Source: JADGNF01 sp964582085 (lineage in GTDB: Archaea; Thermoproteota; Bathyarchaeia; Bathyarchaeales; Bathycorpusculaceae). From it: a stretch of 64,000 bases of DNA. Location: contig CAZOPV010000015.1 of NCBI GenBank assembly GCA_964582085.1, positions 1 through 64,000 of the forward strand. Reading direction: 5' to 3'. Below, piece by piece: positions 34,722 to 43,661 of this stretch; the stretch's first letter is position 1; each line of letters starts with the position of its first letter. The position numbers and the translations under genes were made by a program. Under the pieces are notes generated by a model that was not told the DNA's origin, made no database searches, and was given only the letters and a program-made list of their open reading frames with translations.

Positions 34722-35528
34722 TTACGTCATTTTGCTAATTTGGAGGTTGAAGAACGTTTCAAAATTTTGCACAATCTGGTTTGCGGCTTCTTCTGCGCTC
34801 ACTTTTTTAATGTCTGCAATCGCTTCTACAACCTCCTTTATGAACGAGGGCTTAGTCATTTGACCGTTGAATGGTGGCTTACGGAAGAGCACCGGGCCAT
34901 CAGTTTCCGTCAACAAATGGGTCAATGGTGTTTGCATAACAACTTCGCGTATACCATTTGAATACACTACTGGTGGCCCCTCAGTAATGTAGTAGCCGTA
35001 ATCTATGGCTTTTTGAAGCGCACTGAGGGGGTGGCTGAACCAATGCAGTAAAACTCTCTTTAAATTGTAAGACGGCAACATATCCACTATAAACTCAGTT
35101 GTTCCACGAGAATGAATAATGACTGGTAAGGAAAATTTTTCTGCTGTTCGCAACATTTTGTCAAAAACAGCAAGTTGTTTTTCCCATATGACTTCATATT
35201 TGCAGTCCAATCCAATTTCACCAATGGCAACCAAGGATTTTTTGTGACGCTGTTTCTCGATTAAACTTAGTGTTTCTTCCAGTTCGTTCAGTTTGAGCAC
35301 GTTTACATTCCAAGGGTGAATTCCCAACGCGACATAAATTAACTCGGGATGTTTCTTTGCCAGATCCAGTGCTTCAACACTGCTTTCAAAATCCGTGGCG
35401 TTTGAAACCAAAGCGACTACGTTTACCGCTTTGGCATCCTCTAAGATTTCATTAACGTATAGCCGGTATTCCTTGTCTGAAAGATGAATATGTGCATCAA
35501 TCAACCGCAATCGAACACCTGCCGCCAT
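34722..35528 (-). CDS. TatD-family metal-dependent hydrolase (deoxyribonuclease-like)
   Basis: This 268-residue TIM-barrel enzyme has the TatD metal ligands: H13-x-H15 in DAHIHL, the acid in AIGEIGLD, HS in VIIHSRG, H in LLHWFSH and D in LTETDGPVL. TatD proteins are metal-dependent nucleases or hydrolases, and the archaeal substrate is not known. The first residues (MAAGVRLRL) precede the barrel, and ATG is used. It stands between S17e and the histone gene. Confidence 0.92.
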   Translation of the reverse strand: MAAGVRLRLIDAHIHLSDKEYRLYVNEILEDAKAVNVVALVSNATDFESSVEALDLAKKHPELIYVALGIHPWNVNVLKLNELEETLSLIEKQRHKKSLVAIGEIGLDCKYEVIWEKQLAVFDKMLRTAEKFSLPVIIHSRGTTEFIVDMLPSYNLKRVLLHWFSHPLSALQKAIDYGYYITEGPPVVYSNGIREVVMQTPLTHLLTETDGPVLFRKPPFNGQMTKPSFIKEVVEAIADIKKVSAEEAANQIVQNFETFFNLQISKMT

Positions 35529-35618
35529 ATAACCACTAGCTCGGTTTAAAATTTTCTTTTTCCAGATAAAACAGACTGGTCGTCAAATTTAAAAAATAAG
35601 AGACAATAAAGGTTAAAT

Positions 35619-35660
35619 ATGGCTTTAAAAAGAAAAAGAAGCCGCAGAGTGTCTCTATGA
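35619..35660 (+). other. Possible basic upstream ORF coupled to the histone gene
   Basis: A 13-codon frame MALKRKRSRRVSL starts at an ATG and its TGA overlaps the histone ATG (ATGA). An A/T-rich TATA-like element at 35584-35596 would put a transcription start close to 35619, making this leaderless. The alternative is that GGCTTTAAAA (35621-35630), inside the frame, is itself the TATA box, in which case the peptide is not made. Confidence 0.33.
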
Positions 35661-35878
35661 CCGATTTAGAAATTGCAGTAGCTCCCATGCATAGGTTGTG
35701 TAAAAAAGCAGGCGCTGACAGAGTAAGTGAAGCAGCCGCCAAAGAACTTGCCAAAGCCCTTGAGGAAGTAGGGGTTAAAATTGCCAAGGAAGCTTTGGAT
35801 TTCGCTATGCACGCAGGAAGAAAAACCATTAAATCCGAAGATATAGAAATTGCAGCAAAGAAAGTCATGGGAAAATAA
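35657..35878 (+). CDS. Archaeal histone
   Basis: This 73-residue single histone fold wraps DNA as dimers and larger stacks. It reads LEIAVAPMHRLCKKAG, then DRVSEAAAKELAKALEEVG, then AGRKTIKSEDIEIAAKK, giving the helix-loop-helix layout with the R-x-T/K-I loop contacts. It has slightly more N-terminal sequence than typical 66-69 residue archaeal histones and carries one Cys (C15). The window also encodes Alba, so two chromatin proteins coexist. A short basic ORF ends on the histone start codon. Confidence 0.95.
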   Translation: MTDLEIAVAPMHRLCKKAGADRVSEAAAKELAKALEEVGVKIAKEALDFAMHAGRKTIKSEDIEIAAKKVMGK

Positions 35879-35911
35879 ACATTCTCTCTTTCTCTCTTTT
35901 TTGTTAAAAAG

Positions 35912-36667
35912 TTAAGTTTTGGTTTTAGTTGAAGAATCCCAGAGAAACTGAAAATACTCACGTGCAAAGCCCACCAAACCAACGTGATTACTCCAAATCA
36001 CGAGGCTGGGTTTGTCTTCCCCCAGAAGCAACATAGCCTCTTTTCCGTCTGCTATTATTCCACCACCAAACATGTGATCCCTAACTCTAAACTCGTGTAC
36101 GCCTGAATTTTTTCTCAAAGCCAGCCATTCTTCGCCTTCACCTGCCACCATTAGTTTCACCACAACCTTTTTCTTTAAATTCAAAAGCATTTGGTCTGCT
36201 GACGTAATTACGCCTCGAGCAAAAGCGGGTGCAGCTATCATAACCTCCTTGGCGGCTTTTTTGAGAACCTCTTCAAGCTTGACCACTACAGCCTGTTGCC
36301 CATGTAAAATCAAAATATCTGGTCTTTCTACCAATTCACGTTTTTCATAAAGTGGTTGTAACGCTTCGTTTACCATTTGTTCCCAATTTTGAACTTTTTC
36401 TTCTATACGTTGCTTTGTTAACGTCGTCGCTTCAAGGGGAGACACAGGATAATATTTAAATGGGCGGTTTTCAGAACTTTTAACCCAACCTTTCTCCTTA
36501 AGAGCATTTAAAACCGCATAGATTTTGCTGTAGGGCACCTTGGCTTCGCGGCTTATTTCCATGGCAGTCATATGTCCTCTTCCGAGCAGCGCAACGTAGG
36601 CGTCAATTTCGTAAGCGCTCAGACCCATTTCATGTAACATTTCCCGTATGTTTTCACTTATTAGCAT
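35912..36667 (-). CDS. TrmB-family transcriptional regulator
   Basis: The protein has about 251 residues from ATG at 36667 (GGGG lies 9 bases upstream). A GTG at 36688 would add seven. The N-terminal winged helix is clear: REMLHEMGLSAYEIDAYVALL, TAMEISREAKVPYSKIYAVL as recognition helix, and KGWVKS as wing. The C-terminal PLD-like sensor half (about 90-250) is typical of TrmB proteins that sense sugars or other metabolites. It is divergent from the radical SAM gene, whose promoter it may control. The ligand is unknown. Confidence 0.88.
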   Translation of the reverse strand: MLISENIREMLHEMGLSAYEIDAYVALLGRGHMTAMEISREAKVPYSKIYAVLNALKEKGWVKSSENRPFKYYPVSPLEATTLTKQRIEEKVQNWEQMVNEALQPLYEKRELVERPDILILHGQQAVVVKLEEVLKKAAKEVMIAAPAFARGVITSADQMLLNLKKKVVVKLMVAGEGEEWLALRKNSGVHEFRVRDHMFGGGIIADGKEAMLLLGEDKPSLVIWSNHVGLVGFAREYFQFLWDSSTKTKT

Positions 36668-36732
36668 GCCTGTTTTCCCCTTATTCACCTTAGTAAAGGT
36701 TTGGAAAACTTATTAAATACTACACTTGCTTT

Positions 36733-36741
36733 CTTTTAAGC
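36733..36741 (+). promoter_or_regulatory. TATA-like box of the radical SAM gene
   Basis: TCTTTTAAG lies about 30 bases before ATG 36767, consistent with a leaderless message. A second TATA-like TATATAAG at 36751 is too close to the start codon to serve this gene. Confidence 0.4.
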
Positions 36742-36766
36742 TGCTTACGCTATATAAGTGACAATT

Positions 36767-38257
36767 ATGAATGTAATTAAGAACACAAAGAGCATTTGCC
36801 CTGAGTGTCTCAAAGCGTTAGATGCCACTATATACGAGGAAGCGGGTAAAGTTTACATAAAAAAAGAGTGTAGCCAGCATGGGGTTTATGAGGAACTCTA
36901 CTGGTCTGATTATGAACAGTATTTGCGTGCAGAAACTTTCAGATACGACGGCGACGGCGTAGAGAATCCGCGTACCCAAACAGTCAACGGCTGTCCCCTC
37001 GATTGTGGTATCTGCCCTGAGCATAAATCCCATACCGCGCTCGCTATTATTGATATAACAAATCGTTGCAATCTTACATGCCCAGTTTGTTTTGCCAACG
37101 CTGCAGCTGCAGGATATGTCTATGAACCCACAAAAGAACAGGTTACAGCTATGCTTGAAAACCTGCGTGCAACCAGACCTGTTCCAGCTACGGCATTACA
37201 GTTCTCAGGCGGCGAACCTACCATCCGCAATGAACTCCCTGATTTTGTTCGAAAAGCCAAAGAGCTTGGATTTCGCCACGTTGAAGTCAACACCAACGGC
37301 GTTCGCATTTCCAAAAACTTAGAATACGCCAAGCAACTTAAAGAAGCAGGAGTAAGCACCATCTATTTACAGTTCGATGGTCTAACTTCTGACGTTTACA
37401 AATTCATACGTGGCGTTGATCTACTAGATGTTAAACTGAAGGCCCTTGAAAACCTCCGTGAGGCAGGTATAAAAAGTGTTGTTTTGGTAGTCACTCTGGT
37501 GAAAGGTGTCAACGATAATCAGCTTGGCGGCATCATAAATTTTGCTGCTAAAAACTTTGACATCGTTAGATGTATAAATGTTCAACCAGTTTCCCTCTGC
37601 GGCAGATTACCGCAAAAAGAACGCGACAAAATGCGCATAACTATCCCTGACTTCATGCAAGCTGTGGAGGAACAAACTAAGGGCGAGGTCAAGGCATCCG
37701 ACTTCTACCCTGTACCTACAGTTGTGCCTGTCTCTAAAGCCGTAGGAGCTCTACAAGATAAACGATATGTAGAATTCACAGCGCATCCGCACTGCGGTAT
37801 GGCAACATATTTGTTTGTGGAAAAAGGCAAAATCATTCCTATCAGCCGTTACGCTAACGTAGAAAAATTCTCTAACGCTATGAAAAAAGCATTTGAAGAA
37901 GCGTCTAAAGGCAACAAAAACAGAGCCAAACTACGCTTGCTGGGAGCCGTAAGGCATGTGAAATTTAGCTTCTTACGCAAATATGTACTTAAAGTATTAA
38001 CAAAAGGTGACTACAAAAGCCTCGGAGATCTGCAGAGAAAAGCTATTCTGCTCTCATCTATGCACTTTATGGATCCCTACAACTTTGACTTAGAACGTGT
38101 CCAACGTTGCGTTATTCACTACGCTGTTCCTGACGGTCGCATAATCCCATTCTGTACTATGAACAGCCTCCACCGCGCTGCGGTGGAGAAAAAATTGGGC
38201 ATGCCAATTAAAGAATGGCAAAGCAAGCATAAGGTTGAAATAACTCAGCCTTCCTAG
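36767..38257 (+). CDS. tes: Radical SAM enzyme, tetraether lipid synthase (Tes)-like
   Basis: This 496-residue enzyme resembles archaeal Tes, which couples the tails of two archaeols into the biphytanyl chains of tetraether lipids. Seen are a rubredoxin-like N-terminus (C11-x2-C14 and C35), the auxiliary cluster segment GCPLDCGICPEHK (C76, C80, C83), and the radical SAM motif C101-x3-C105-x2-C108 in TNRCNLTCPVC. LQFSGGEPT follows as the GGE motif, with further cysteines near the C-terminus. ATG at 36767 is chosen since a TATA-like element (36733-36741) would give a leaderless message. A GTG at 36758 is in frame. The family has methylthio-type and other relatives, so substrate identity is not certain. 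Confidence 0.82.
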   Translation: MNVIKNTKSICPECLKALDATIYEEAGKVYIKKECSQHGVYEELYWSDYEQYLRAETFRYDGDGVENPRTQTVNGCPLDCGICPEHKSHTALAIIDITNRCNLTCPVCFANAAAAGYVYEPTKEQVTAMLENLRATRPVPATALQFSGGEPTIRNELPDFVRKAKELGFRHVEVNTNGVRISKNLEYAKQLKEAGVSTIYLQFDGLTSDVYKFIRGVDLLDVKLKALENLREAGIKSVVLVVTLVKGVNDNQLGGIINFAAKNFDIVRCINVQPVSLCGRLPQKERDKMRITIPDFMQAVEEQTKGEVKASDFYPVPTVVPVSKAVGALQDKRYVEFTAHPHCGMATYLFVEKGKIIPISRYANVEKFSNAMKKAFEEASKGNKNRAKLRLLGAVRHVKFSFLRKYVLKVLTKGDYKSLGDLQRKAILLSSMHFMDPYNFDLERVQRCVIHYAVPDGRIIPFCTMNSLHRAAVEKKLGMPIKEWQSKHKVEITQPS

Positions 38258-38278
38258 TGTAGCGGAAAGTGACAAATT

Positions 38279-38608
38279 ATGGGTGGAAAAAAGAAACTCG
38301 GCTTAAAGCAGATGGAAAAGCAACAAGAGAAGACTGACGAAACTGCCGCTCCAAAAGAAAAGAAAGATAAAAAAGGGCCACCAAAGGAGAAACGCACAGT
38401 TATCGGTGTCATCCCTCCTGATGCAAAAAACGACAAAATTATCGCTGAAATAAAGAAAATGCCTGTCTTGACACCTTACACCATAGCCACAAAATACAAT
38501 GTACGCGTAAGTGCCGCTAAACAATTTTTGGCACAACTAGAGCAAAACGGTGCAGTGCAATTAGTTTCAGGAAGCCACAACCTCAAGGTTTACAAGCCTT
38601 GCGATTAA
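38279..38608 (+). CDS. rps25e: Ribosomal protein S25e
   Basis: This 109-residue protein has a Lys/Glu-rich N-terminal extension (KEKKDKKGPPKEKR) and the C-terminal winged helix: KMPVLTPYTIATKYNVRVSA, then LEQNGAVQLVSGSHNLKVYKP. S25e is present in eukaryotes and TACK archaea but largely missing from Euryarchaeota, which informs the taxonomic call. It begins 21 bases after the Tes-like gene in the same direction and may be co-transcribed. Confidence 0.93.
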   Translation: MGGKKKLGLKQMEKQQEKTDETAAPKEKKDKKGPPKEKRTVIGVIPPDAKNDKIIAEIKKMPVLTPYTIATKYNVRVSAAKQFLAQLEQNGAVQLVSGSHNLKVYKPCD

Positions 38609-38672
38609 TTCCCAACATGTTTCAACCCATCTTTATATGCAACTAAACTGAATACGGGAGATACGTTGTGTA

Positions 38673-39152
38673 TTGACTTATCCTGAAAGAGTTTATACTG
38701 AAGACGAAGTAAAAAAAGCAAAACAGCTTGTAGACGCAGGATACAAGCATGACCTTGCGGTTAAAGGAGAACTTTCATTCACATCTAAAGTCAGCGAGGC
38801 CATTGAGTTATTAAAAACTGCAGGGTATTACGACTTTATACGGATCTATATTCGCCAAATAAAGGAGATTGACGGTTTAACTCAACTCCGAGAAACTGAA
38901 GCGTCTATCTGGGCAAATAAGTTCGCTGTGGAAAACCCTGTTGATTTTGCAAGTCTCATAGTTCAGAAGGCTTATCATATGAAAGAGTATTTAGATGGCG
39001 AAATCTACTATGGCGGCAACTCTGAAAAGCGTACTATACAAAAGCGCATAGACTTCTTGGGCGTTCTGAAAGAAAAAAGCCAAGACGCCAGTGTAAAAGA
39101 CGAGTGCACGCGACTGTTAGAACTATGGCGTGAAAGCTCCATAGCTTATTAA
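38673..39152 (+). CDS. Conserved hypothetical protein
   Basis: I do not recognise this 159-residue protein. It is acidic and helical, beginning YPERVYTEDEVKKAKQLVDAG and containing KVSEAIELLKTAGYYDFIRIYI. There are no membrane segments, and the single cysteine (near residue 147) forms no metal motif. The start is TTG with GGGAGAT about 9 bases upstream and no ATG nearby. It follows S25e in the same orientation, which suggests linkage to translation but no defined role. Confidence 0.68.
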   Translation: MTYPERVYTEDEVKKAKQLVDAGYKHDLAVKGELSFTSKVSEAIELLKTAGYYDFIRIYIRQIKEIDGLTQLRETEASIWANKFAVENPVDFASLIVQKAYHMKEYLDGEIYYGGNSEKRTIQKRIDFLGVLKEKSQDASVKDECTRLLELWRESSIAY

Positions 39153-39520
39153 GCTTCAACTCGGATTCTGGTTCCACTTTTTATATGTCTAAAAATTTCC
39201 AAATTTCTTGTGATTTTACCTAGTATACTGACGGGACTGTAAGGTTGTGATTGGCCATAGAACACACACAGCGCACTACCCATGGGCCAAAATGCTATGG
39301 CGCCAGTTTCAACGGTGGATTTGGCTTTTTCTTCACCCATTTTAACAGGGATTTCAAAATAAATTTCTTCTTTCCACAGTGCAGCACGACCTTCCAAAGG
39401 TAGTTTCCTGACTAAGGTATCAACTGTTCGGGGTGCCAAAAAGCGGACAAGCTCACCTTCAGCTTCACCTAAACCCTCTATTAAGAATTTTACTTTTATA
39501 CGGGAAACATCTTCAGTCAA
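39149..39520 (-). CDS. Cyclophilin-like fold protein (DUF369/TM1367-type)
   Basis: The protein has about 123 residues. The core GEAEGELVRFLAPRTVDTLVRKLPLEGRA (in parts) followed by IYFEIPVKMGEEKAKSTV and GAIAFWPMGSALCVFYG matches the cyclophilin-like family of small archaeal and bacterial proteins. These have the barrel fold without known prolyl isomerase residues. TTG at 39520 is preferred because GAGGAG lies 7 bases upstream. ATG at 39535 would place that site inside the gene. The role is unknown. Confidence 0.82.
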   Translation of the reverse strand: MTEDVSRIKVKFLIEGLGEAEGELVRFLAPRTVDTLVRKLPLEGRAALWKEEIYFEIPVKMGEEKAKSTVETGAIAFWPMGSALCVFYGQSQPYSPVSILGKITRNLEIFRHIKSGTRIRVEA

Positions 39521-39668
39521 AGTTCTTCTCCTCATGTTTTATTAAGAAATGGGCAATGCACTTTCTCGGAACAAACTGTCATAGTACGCAAGTCGCTATT
39601 TAACTCTTACAGTAAAATCTTTTACTAAAACTTGAAACGAGAGAAAAAAAGAATAAAAAAGATCGGCT

Positions 39669-40775
39669 TCAAGACAGAAGCTGTAACAATATTTTCCCTA
39701 TTTCATTAATTTGTTCTTCCGTGACTCGGGGGTGAACAGGTAATGAAAACACTTGTTTTGATGCCTTTTCAGTTTCAGGAAGATTTCGAGCACCAAAACT
39801 TCTCTGATAATAAGGCATCTGGTGCACAGGGTTTGAATAATATGCCTCCGTGCCTATGCCTCTCTTTTTCATTTCATCCAAAAGGCAGTTCCTTTCTTTT
39901 TCCTCACCGTTGACCAACCTAACAGTGTAAAGGTACCAGCTATGTGAGCCTCCTTCTGGTTCCAGAGGCAGTTTGAGGCGTTTATTTTCCGAGAGAATGC
40001 TGCTTAGTCTTTCAGAGTTTGCACGACGAGAGGCTACAAAGCTGGGCAATTTTTCCAGTTGAACTAGCCCTATAGCCGCCTCCATTTCAGGCATTCGGTA
40101 GTTGTAACCAAGCATCTCCGAATAATACTTCGATTTTTCGCCGTGAGTTCGTAGCATTCGTAACTTTTCTGCAAATTCGTCGCTATCAGTAGTTACAACG
40201 CCGCCTTCGCCTGTGGTCATGTTTTTACTTGCATAAAGACTCCAACAAGCCATGTCCGCAAAGGTGCCTGCAGGTTTACCCCTCCGAGTTGCACCGTGTG
40301 CCTGCGCGGCATCCTCTATAATCGCCAAACTGTACTTATCAGCAATTTCCCTCAGGGGTTTGATGTCAACAGGCCAACCGTAGAGGTCCACAGGTAGAAT
40401 GGCTTTTGTTTTTTTAGTTATTTCCTTTTCTACAGAAACCGGTGATAGACAATAATTTTCAGGATCGATGTCAGCAAATACAGGTTTGCCGCCTGCCATG
40501 ACGACTGCTTCTGCGGTGGCTACAAAAGTGAAGCTCGGCAGAATCACCTCGTCGCCTCTCTTTATTCCTGCTGCCACAACTGCCATGTGTAATGCTGCTG
40601 TGCCTGTGTTGACTGCTACTGCATGTTTCACTCCTGCGAATTTAGCGTAGTTTTTTTCAAAGGCAGAAACCATGGGTCCTGTGCCTAGTGCGTTTGTTAC
40701 GACGCCGCTTCTTAGTACATTAACTACTGCCTCGATTTCCTCTTCTCCAAGTTTTGGAATGTTGATTGGAATCAT
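39669..40775 (-). CDS. DegT/DnrJ/EryC1 family PLP-dependent aminotransferase
   Basis: This 368-residue sugar aminotransferase has NTGTAALHMAV, the EDAAQAHGA motif and the PLP-lysine in SLYASKNMTTGEGG, followed by RMPEMEAAIGLVQL. It transfers an amino group to a nucleotide keto sugar in glycan or lipid-glycan synthesis. The exact sugar is not predictable. It starts with MIPINIPKLGEEEIEAVV, as in the family. No sugar partner is adjacent. Confidence 0.93.
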   Translation of the reverse strand: MIPINIPKLGEEEIEAVVNVLRSGVVTNALGTGPMVSAFEKNYAKFAGVKHAVAVNTGTAALHMAVVAAGIKRGDEVILPSFTFVATAEAVVMAGGKPVFADIDPENYCLSPVSVEKEITKKTKAILPVDLYGWPVDIKPLREIADKYSLAIIEDAAQAHGATRRGKPAGTFADMACWSLYASKNMTTGEGGVVTTDSDEFAEKLRMLRTHGEKSKYYSEMLGYNYRMPEMEAAIGLVQLEKLPSFVASRRANSERLSSILSENKRLKLPLEPEGGSHSWYLYTVRLVNGEEKERNCLLDEMKKRGIGTEAYYSNPVHQMPYYQRSFGARNLPETEKASKQVFSLPVHPRVTEEQINEIGKILLQLLS

Positions 40776-40868
40776 TTTTTTGCCCCAAGTTGCAAGAGTA
40801 GTGTTAGTGCACTGGTATATTTCGATTTAGTTGGGTATTTGCTTGGAAAAGCCTGATTCAATATTTTT

Positions 40869-42035
40869 TTATTCAACCTGAATAGGTTGCTCGGTTTTGT
40901 AGTCTGAAACGACCCTGAAGGTGTGCGCTCTGAGAGCATTGTCCATGGCGGGGTCGCCTGTATCCACTCTCAACCTTTTTAGACTCCGCAGTTTATTTGC
41001 TGTAGCAATAACAACAATATTGTCTAAACCAACTTGTTGGATCACTTTGGCGCTTATCTGCTGGTTTCCTCTCCCAAAAATGAAACCTTGACCGCCAATT
41101 GGTGTTACTATGATCCGTGCAGCTTTGTCTTTTATATGCTCAAGGATTTGTTTCTCGTTAACATCTTTAGCAAAAATTTTCTTATTGTAGAATAAGTCCA
41201 CACCTAAAATTGTTTTTTTCTCATCCAACAGGTCCCCGATTGTGCGCGTTGTCGTTCCAGGACCAACAACATAAACAACGTCAGGTTCCATGTTTTCAAT
41301 AATGTAGACTGCTATGGCAGCTTGATTACGTATTTCATCTTCAGTCATGGGGCTGGACAGCTTGCTTTCTTGGATAAGATTCGGTTCATATGGTGTTAAA
41401 ACATAACCATAAAGTTTAGCTGATAAGCGGTCTTCCCTGAAAGCAGTTTCGTCAATATCCATAACCTCAGCCTCTCTCAACGGTAGAACGTCTCCCAAGA
41501 AACGTACAACAACTCTTGCGGCTGCAGCTGGTGTAACCGCAAATACCGTGCTATGCATCTTGACACCCGTGGGTACTCCCAGCACAGGTAGCTCTTCATC
41601 AACCGCCGCCAAGATGTCTCTAGCTGTGCCGTCTCCGCCACAGAAAACAAGAAGCTCAACTCCCGAATCTTTGATGTATCTGGCGGCGGCTTGTGTGTCC
41701 TTACCTTCTGTCTCCTCCTTCTTTTCTCCAACAACAGTGTACTCAAAACCGCAGCGCCTAGCTTCATCTTCTCCCATGATGGCTGCGCCAACTACTAATT
41801 TTATATACGCCTTAAATGGGCTCAACTCAGAAAGAAATGCTTCCGCGCGTACAGGAGAAACAGGTTTAGCCCCCAAAGATAAGGCTCGGTTAAGCGTTGT
41901 TTTCCCATCTGTTCCTTTAAGGCCTACTGCGCCTCCCATGCCTGCTATGGGGTTTACGACTAACCCGATCTTCTTTATATGTGGGGCGTTCCCAGTTTTA
42001 GATTGGATTTGATTTTGTGGTGTGAGGGTAACCAT
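40869..42035 (-). CDS. ATP-NAD kinase family protein
   Basis: This 388-residue protein belongs to the COG3199-type NAD-kinase-like family. The diagnostic GGDGTARDI motif is in VELLVFCGGDGTARDILAAV, preceded by GLVVNPIAGMGG at the N-terminus and followed by GVKMHSTVFAV. The protein is longer than ordinary NAD kinases and the substrate may differ. Archaea often hold one such paralogue. It is upstream of the DegT gene in the same direction but separated by about 90 bases. Confidence 0.88.
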   Translation of the reverse strand: MVTLTPQNQIQSKTGNAPHIKKIGLVVNPIAGMGGAVGLKGTDGKTTLNRALSLGAKPVSPVRAEAFLSELSPFKAYIKLVVGAAIMGEDEARRCGFEYTVVGEKKEETEGKDTQAAARYIKDSGVELLVFCGGDGTARDILAAVDEELPVLGVPTGVKMHSTVFAVTPAAAARVVVRFLGDVLPLREAEVMDIDETAFREDRLSAKLYGYVLTPYEPNLIQESKLSSPMTEDEIRNQAAIAVYIIENMEPDVVYVVGPGTTTRTIGDLLDEKKTILGVDLFYNKKIFAKDVNEKQILEHIKDKAARIIVTPIGGQGFIFGRGNQQISAKVIQQVGLDNIVVIATANKLRSLKRLRVDTGDPAMDNALRAHTFRVVSDYKTEQPIQVE

Positions 42036-42144
42036 AATTTTTTCCTAATATGTTATTCAGGATATCAGTTAATAAAAGCTACACGTGAAAAATAAAAACA
42101 CAAAAAAATGAAAAGAAGCAACCGCGTAGGTAGCTAAAACTTGC

Positions 42145-43557
42145 CTACACTGGTTCGCAGTTGATGAATTTTTTGTTCACCGAGTCCAACCAAGGATAGA
42201 GCTTGCGAAGTTTCTCCATGGACTCCGCAACTTTCTCTGTCGGATATTCGTATGGCTGAAGGTTGCCGCTGAAGTATTCATCATAGGCAGACATGTCAAA
42301 GTGGCCATGACCACAAAGTACAAAGAGTATAGTTTTTGTTTCGCCAGTTTGTTTACATCTCAACGCTTCATCGATGGCGCCTTTTATTGCATGGGATGGT
42401 TCAGGTGCGGGGATTATACCTTCAGTTTGGATGAAAAGTTTAGCTGCGTCAAAAACGTCTATCTGGTTGTAGGCTTCTGTCGTCATCTGTTTTGCTTGAG
42501 TCAATATGCTTATTGTAGGAGCAATTCCGTGGTAGCGTAAACCGCCTGCATGGATCGGCGCAGGTATAAAATCGTGACCTAAGGTGTGCATTGGCACTAA
42601 AGGTGTTATCCTTGCGGTGTCGCCGTGGTCATAGATATATTGCCCCTTAGTGACTTTTGGACAGGCTGTAGCTTCAGTAGCAACAAACTTCGTCTCTTTA
42701 GGTGCCTTCTTAGCAACTTTGTCATAATAAAACGGCCAGATAAGACCTGAGTAGCTGCTTCCTCCACCTATACATCCATAAATCACGTCTGGATAATCAT
42801 CAACTAGTTCCAGTTGTTTCTTTGCTTCCAACCCCTCAACGGTTTGGTGCATCAAGACATGGTTAAAGACGCTACCTATAGCGTAGTTTGCCTCCTCTTC
42901 GTTGACCAATGCATCTTCTACAGCTTCACTGATGGCTATACCTAGACTCCCTTTGTTATCTGGGTCTTCTTTGAGGATTTTTCTGCCTGCTTCTGTCCTG
43001 TTGCTGGGACTTGCAAAGCATTCTGCACCAAAAGCATTCATCATCATTTTGCGGTATGGCTTTTGATCAAAGCTTGCGCGGACCATGTACACAGTGGCTT
43101 TCAAACCAAACATTGCTGCTGCAAAAGACAACGCAGAACCCCATTGACCTGCCCCTGTCTCTGTGGTTAACCTCTTTGTGCCCTCTTTCATGTTGTAGTA
43201 GGCTTGAGGCACGGCAGTGTTGGGTTTGTGGCTCCCCGACGGACTGACGCCTTCGTACTTGTAGTAAATCTTGGCAGGGGTCTTCAACGCCTTCTCCAAG
43301 TTTATAGCTCGATAAAGGGGAGTGGGGCGCCATAGACTGTAGACTTCCCTTACTTCTTCTGGAATGTCGATCCATCTGTCTTGACTTAACTCCTGAGCAA
43401 TAATTGCTTTTGGGAAAATGCGGGGAACAATCCCAACTCCAGGTTCCTTTGTTACAGGATCTATGAACGGCGGCAAAGGTTTTGGTAGGTCAGGCGCTAT
43501 ATTATACCATTGTTTTGGTAACTCATCTTCGGGTAAAAGTATCTTTCTATTTGGCAT
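42145..43557 (-). CDS. trpB: Tryptophan synthase beta chain, TrpB2 type
   Basis: This 470-residue PLP enzyme joins indole to serine. The PLP lysine is K111 in SGSHKPNTAVPQAYY, followed by GAGQWGSALSFAAA and the phosphate loop IGGGSSYSG. The long N-terminus (LPKPLPPFIDPVTKEPG) and size mark the TrpB2 subfamily, which can act without TrpA. No trpA or other trp gene is nearby. It is divergent from an ACT-domain regulator gene that shares the intergenic region, so regulation by an amino acid is plausible. Confidence 0.95.
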   Translation of the reverse strand: MPNRKILLPEDELPKQWYNIAPDLPKPLPPFIDPVTKEPGVGIVPRIFPKAIIAQELSQDRWIDIPEEVREVYSLWRPTPLYRAINLEKALKTPAKIYYKYEGVSPSGSHKPNTAVPQAYYNMKEGTKRLTTETGAGQWGSALSFAAAMFGLKATVYMVRASFDQKPYRKMMMNAFGAECFASPSNRTEAGRKILKEDPDNKGSLGIAISEAVEDALVNEEEANYAIGSVFNHVLMHQTVEGLEAKKQLELVDDYPDVIYGCIGGGSSYSGLIWPFYYDKVAKKAPKETKFVATEATACPKVTKGQYIYDHGDTARITPLVPMHTLGHDFIPAPIHAGGLRYHGIAPTISILTQAKQMTTEAYNQIDVFDAAKLFIQTEGIIPAPEPSHAIKGAIDEALRCKQTGETKTILFVLCGHGHFDMSAYDEYFSGNLQPYEYPTEKVAESMEKLRKLYPWLDSVNKKFINCEPV

Positions 43558-43661
43558 ATTCTACACCTTTAAAGAGGCTGATTTTGAGTGTTGGGTACCA
43601 ACACGTATGGGAACATATTTATACGTTACTGTACAAAAACACGCATTGGAGAAAACTGTAT

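Noticed and set aside
43482..43661. N-terminal extension of the ACT regulator into the trpB2 region
   Set aside because: The extension overlaps trpB2 and its promoter, while ATG 43662 has GGAG upstream and begins a normal protein.
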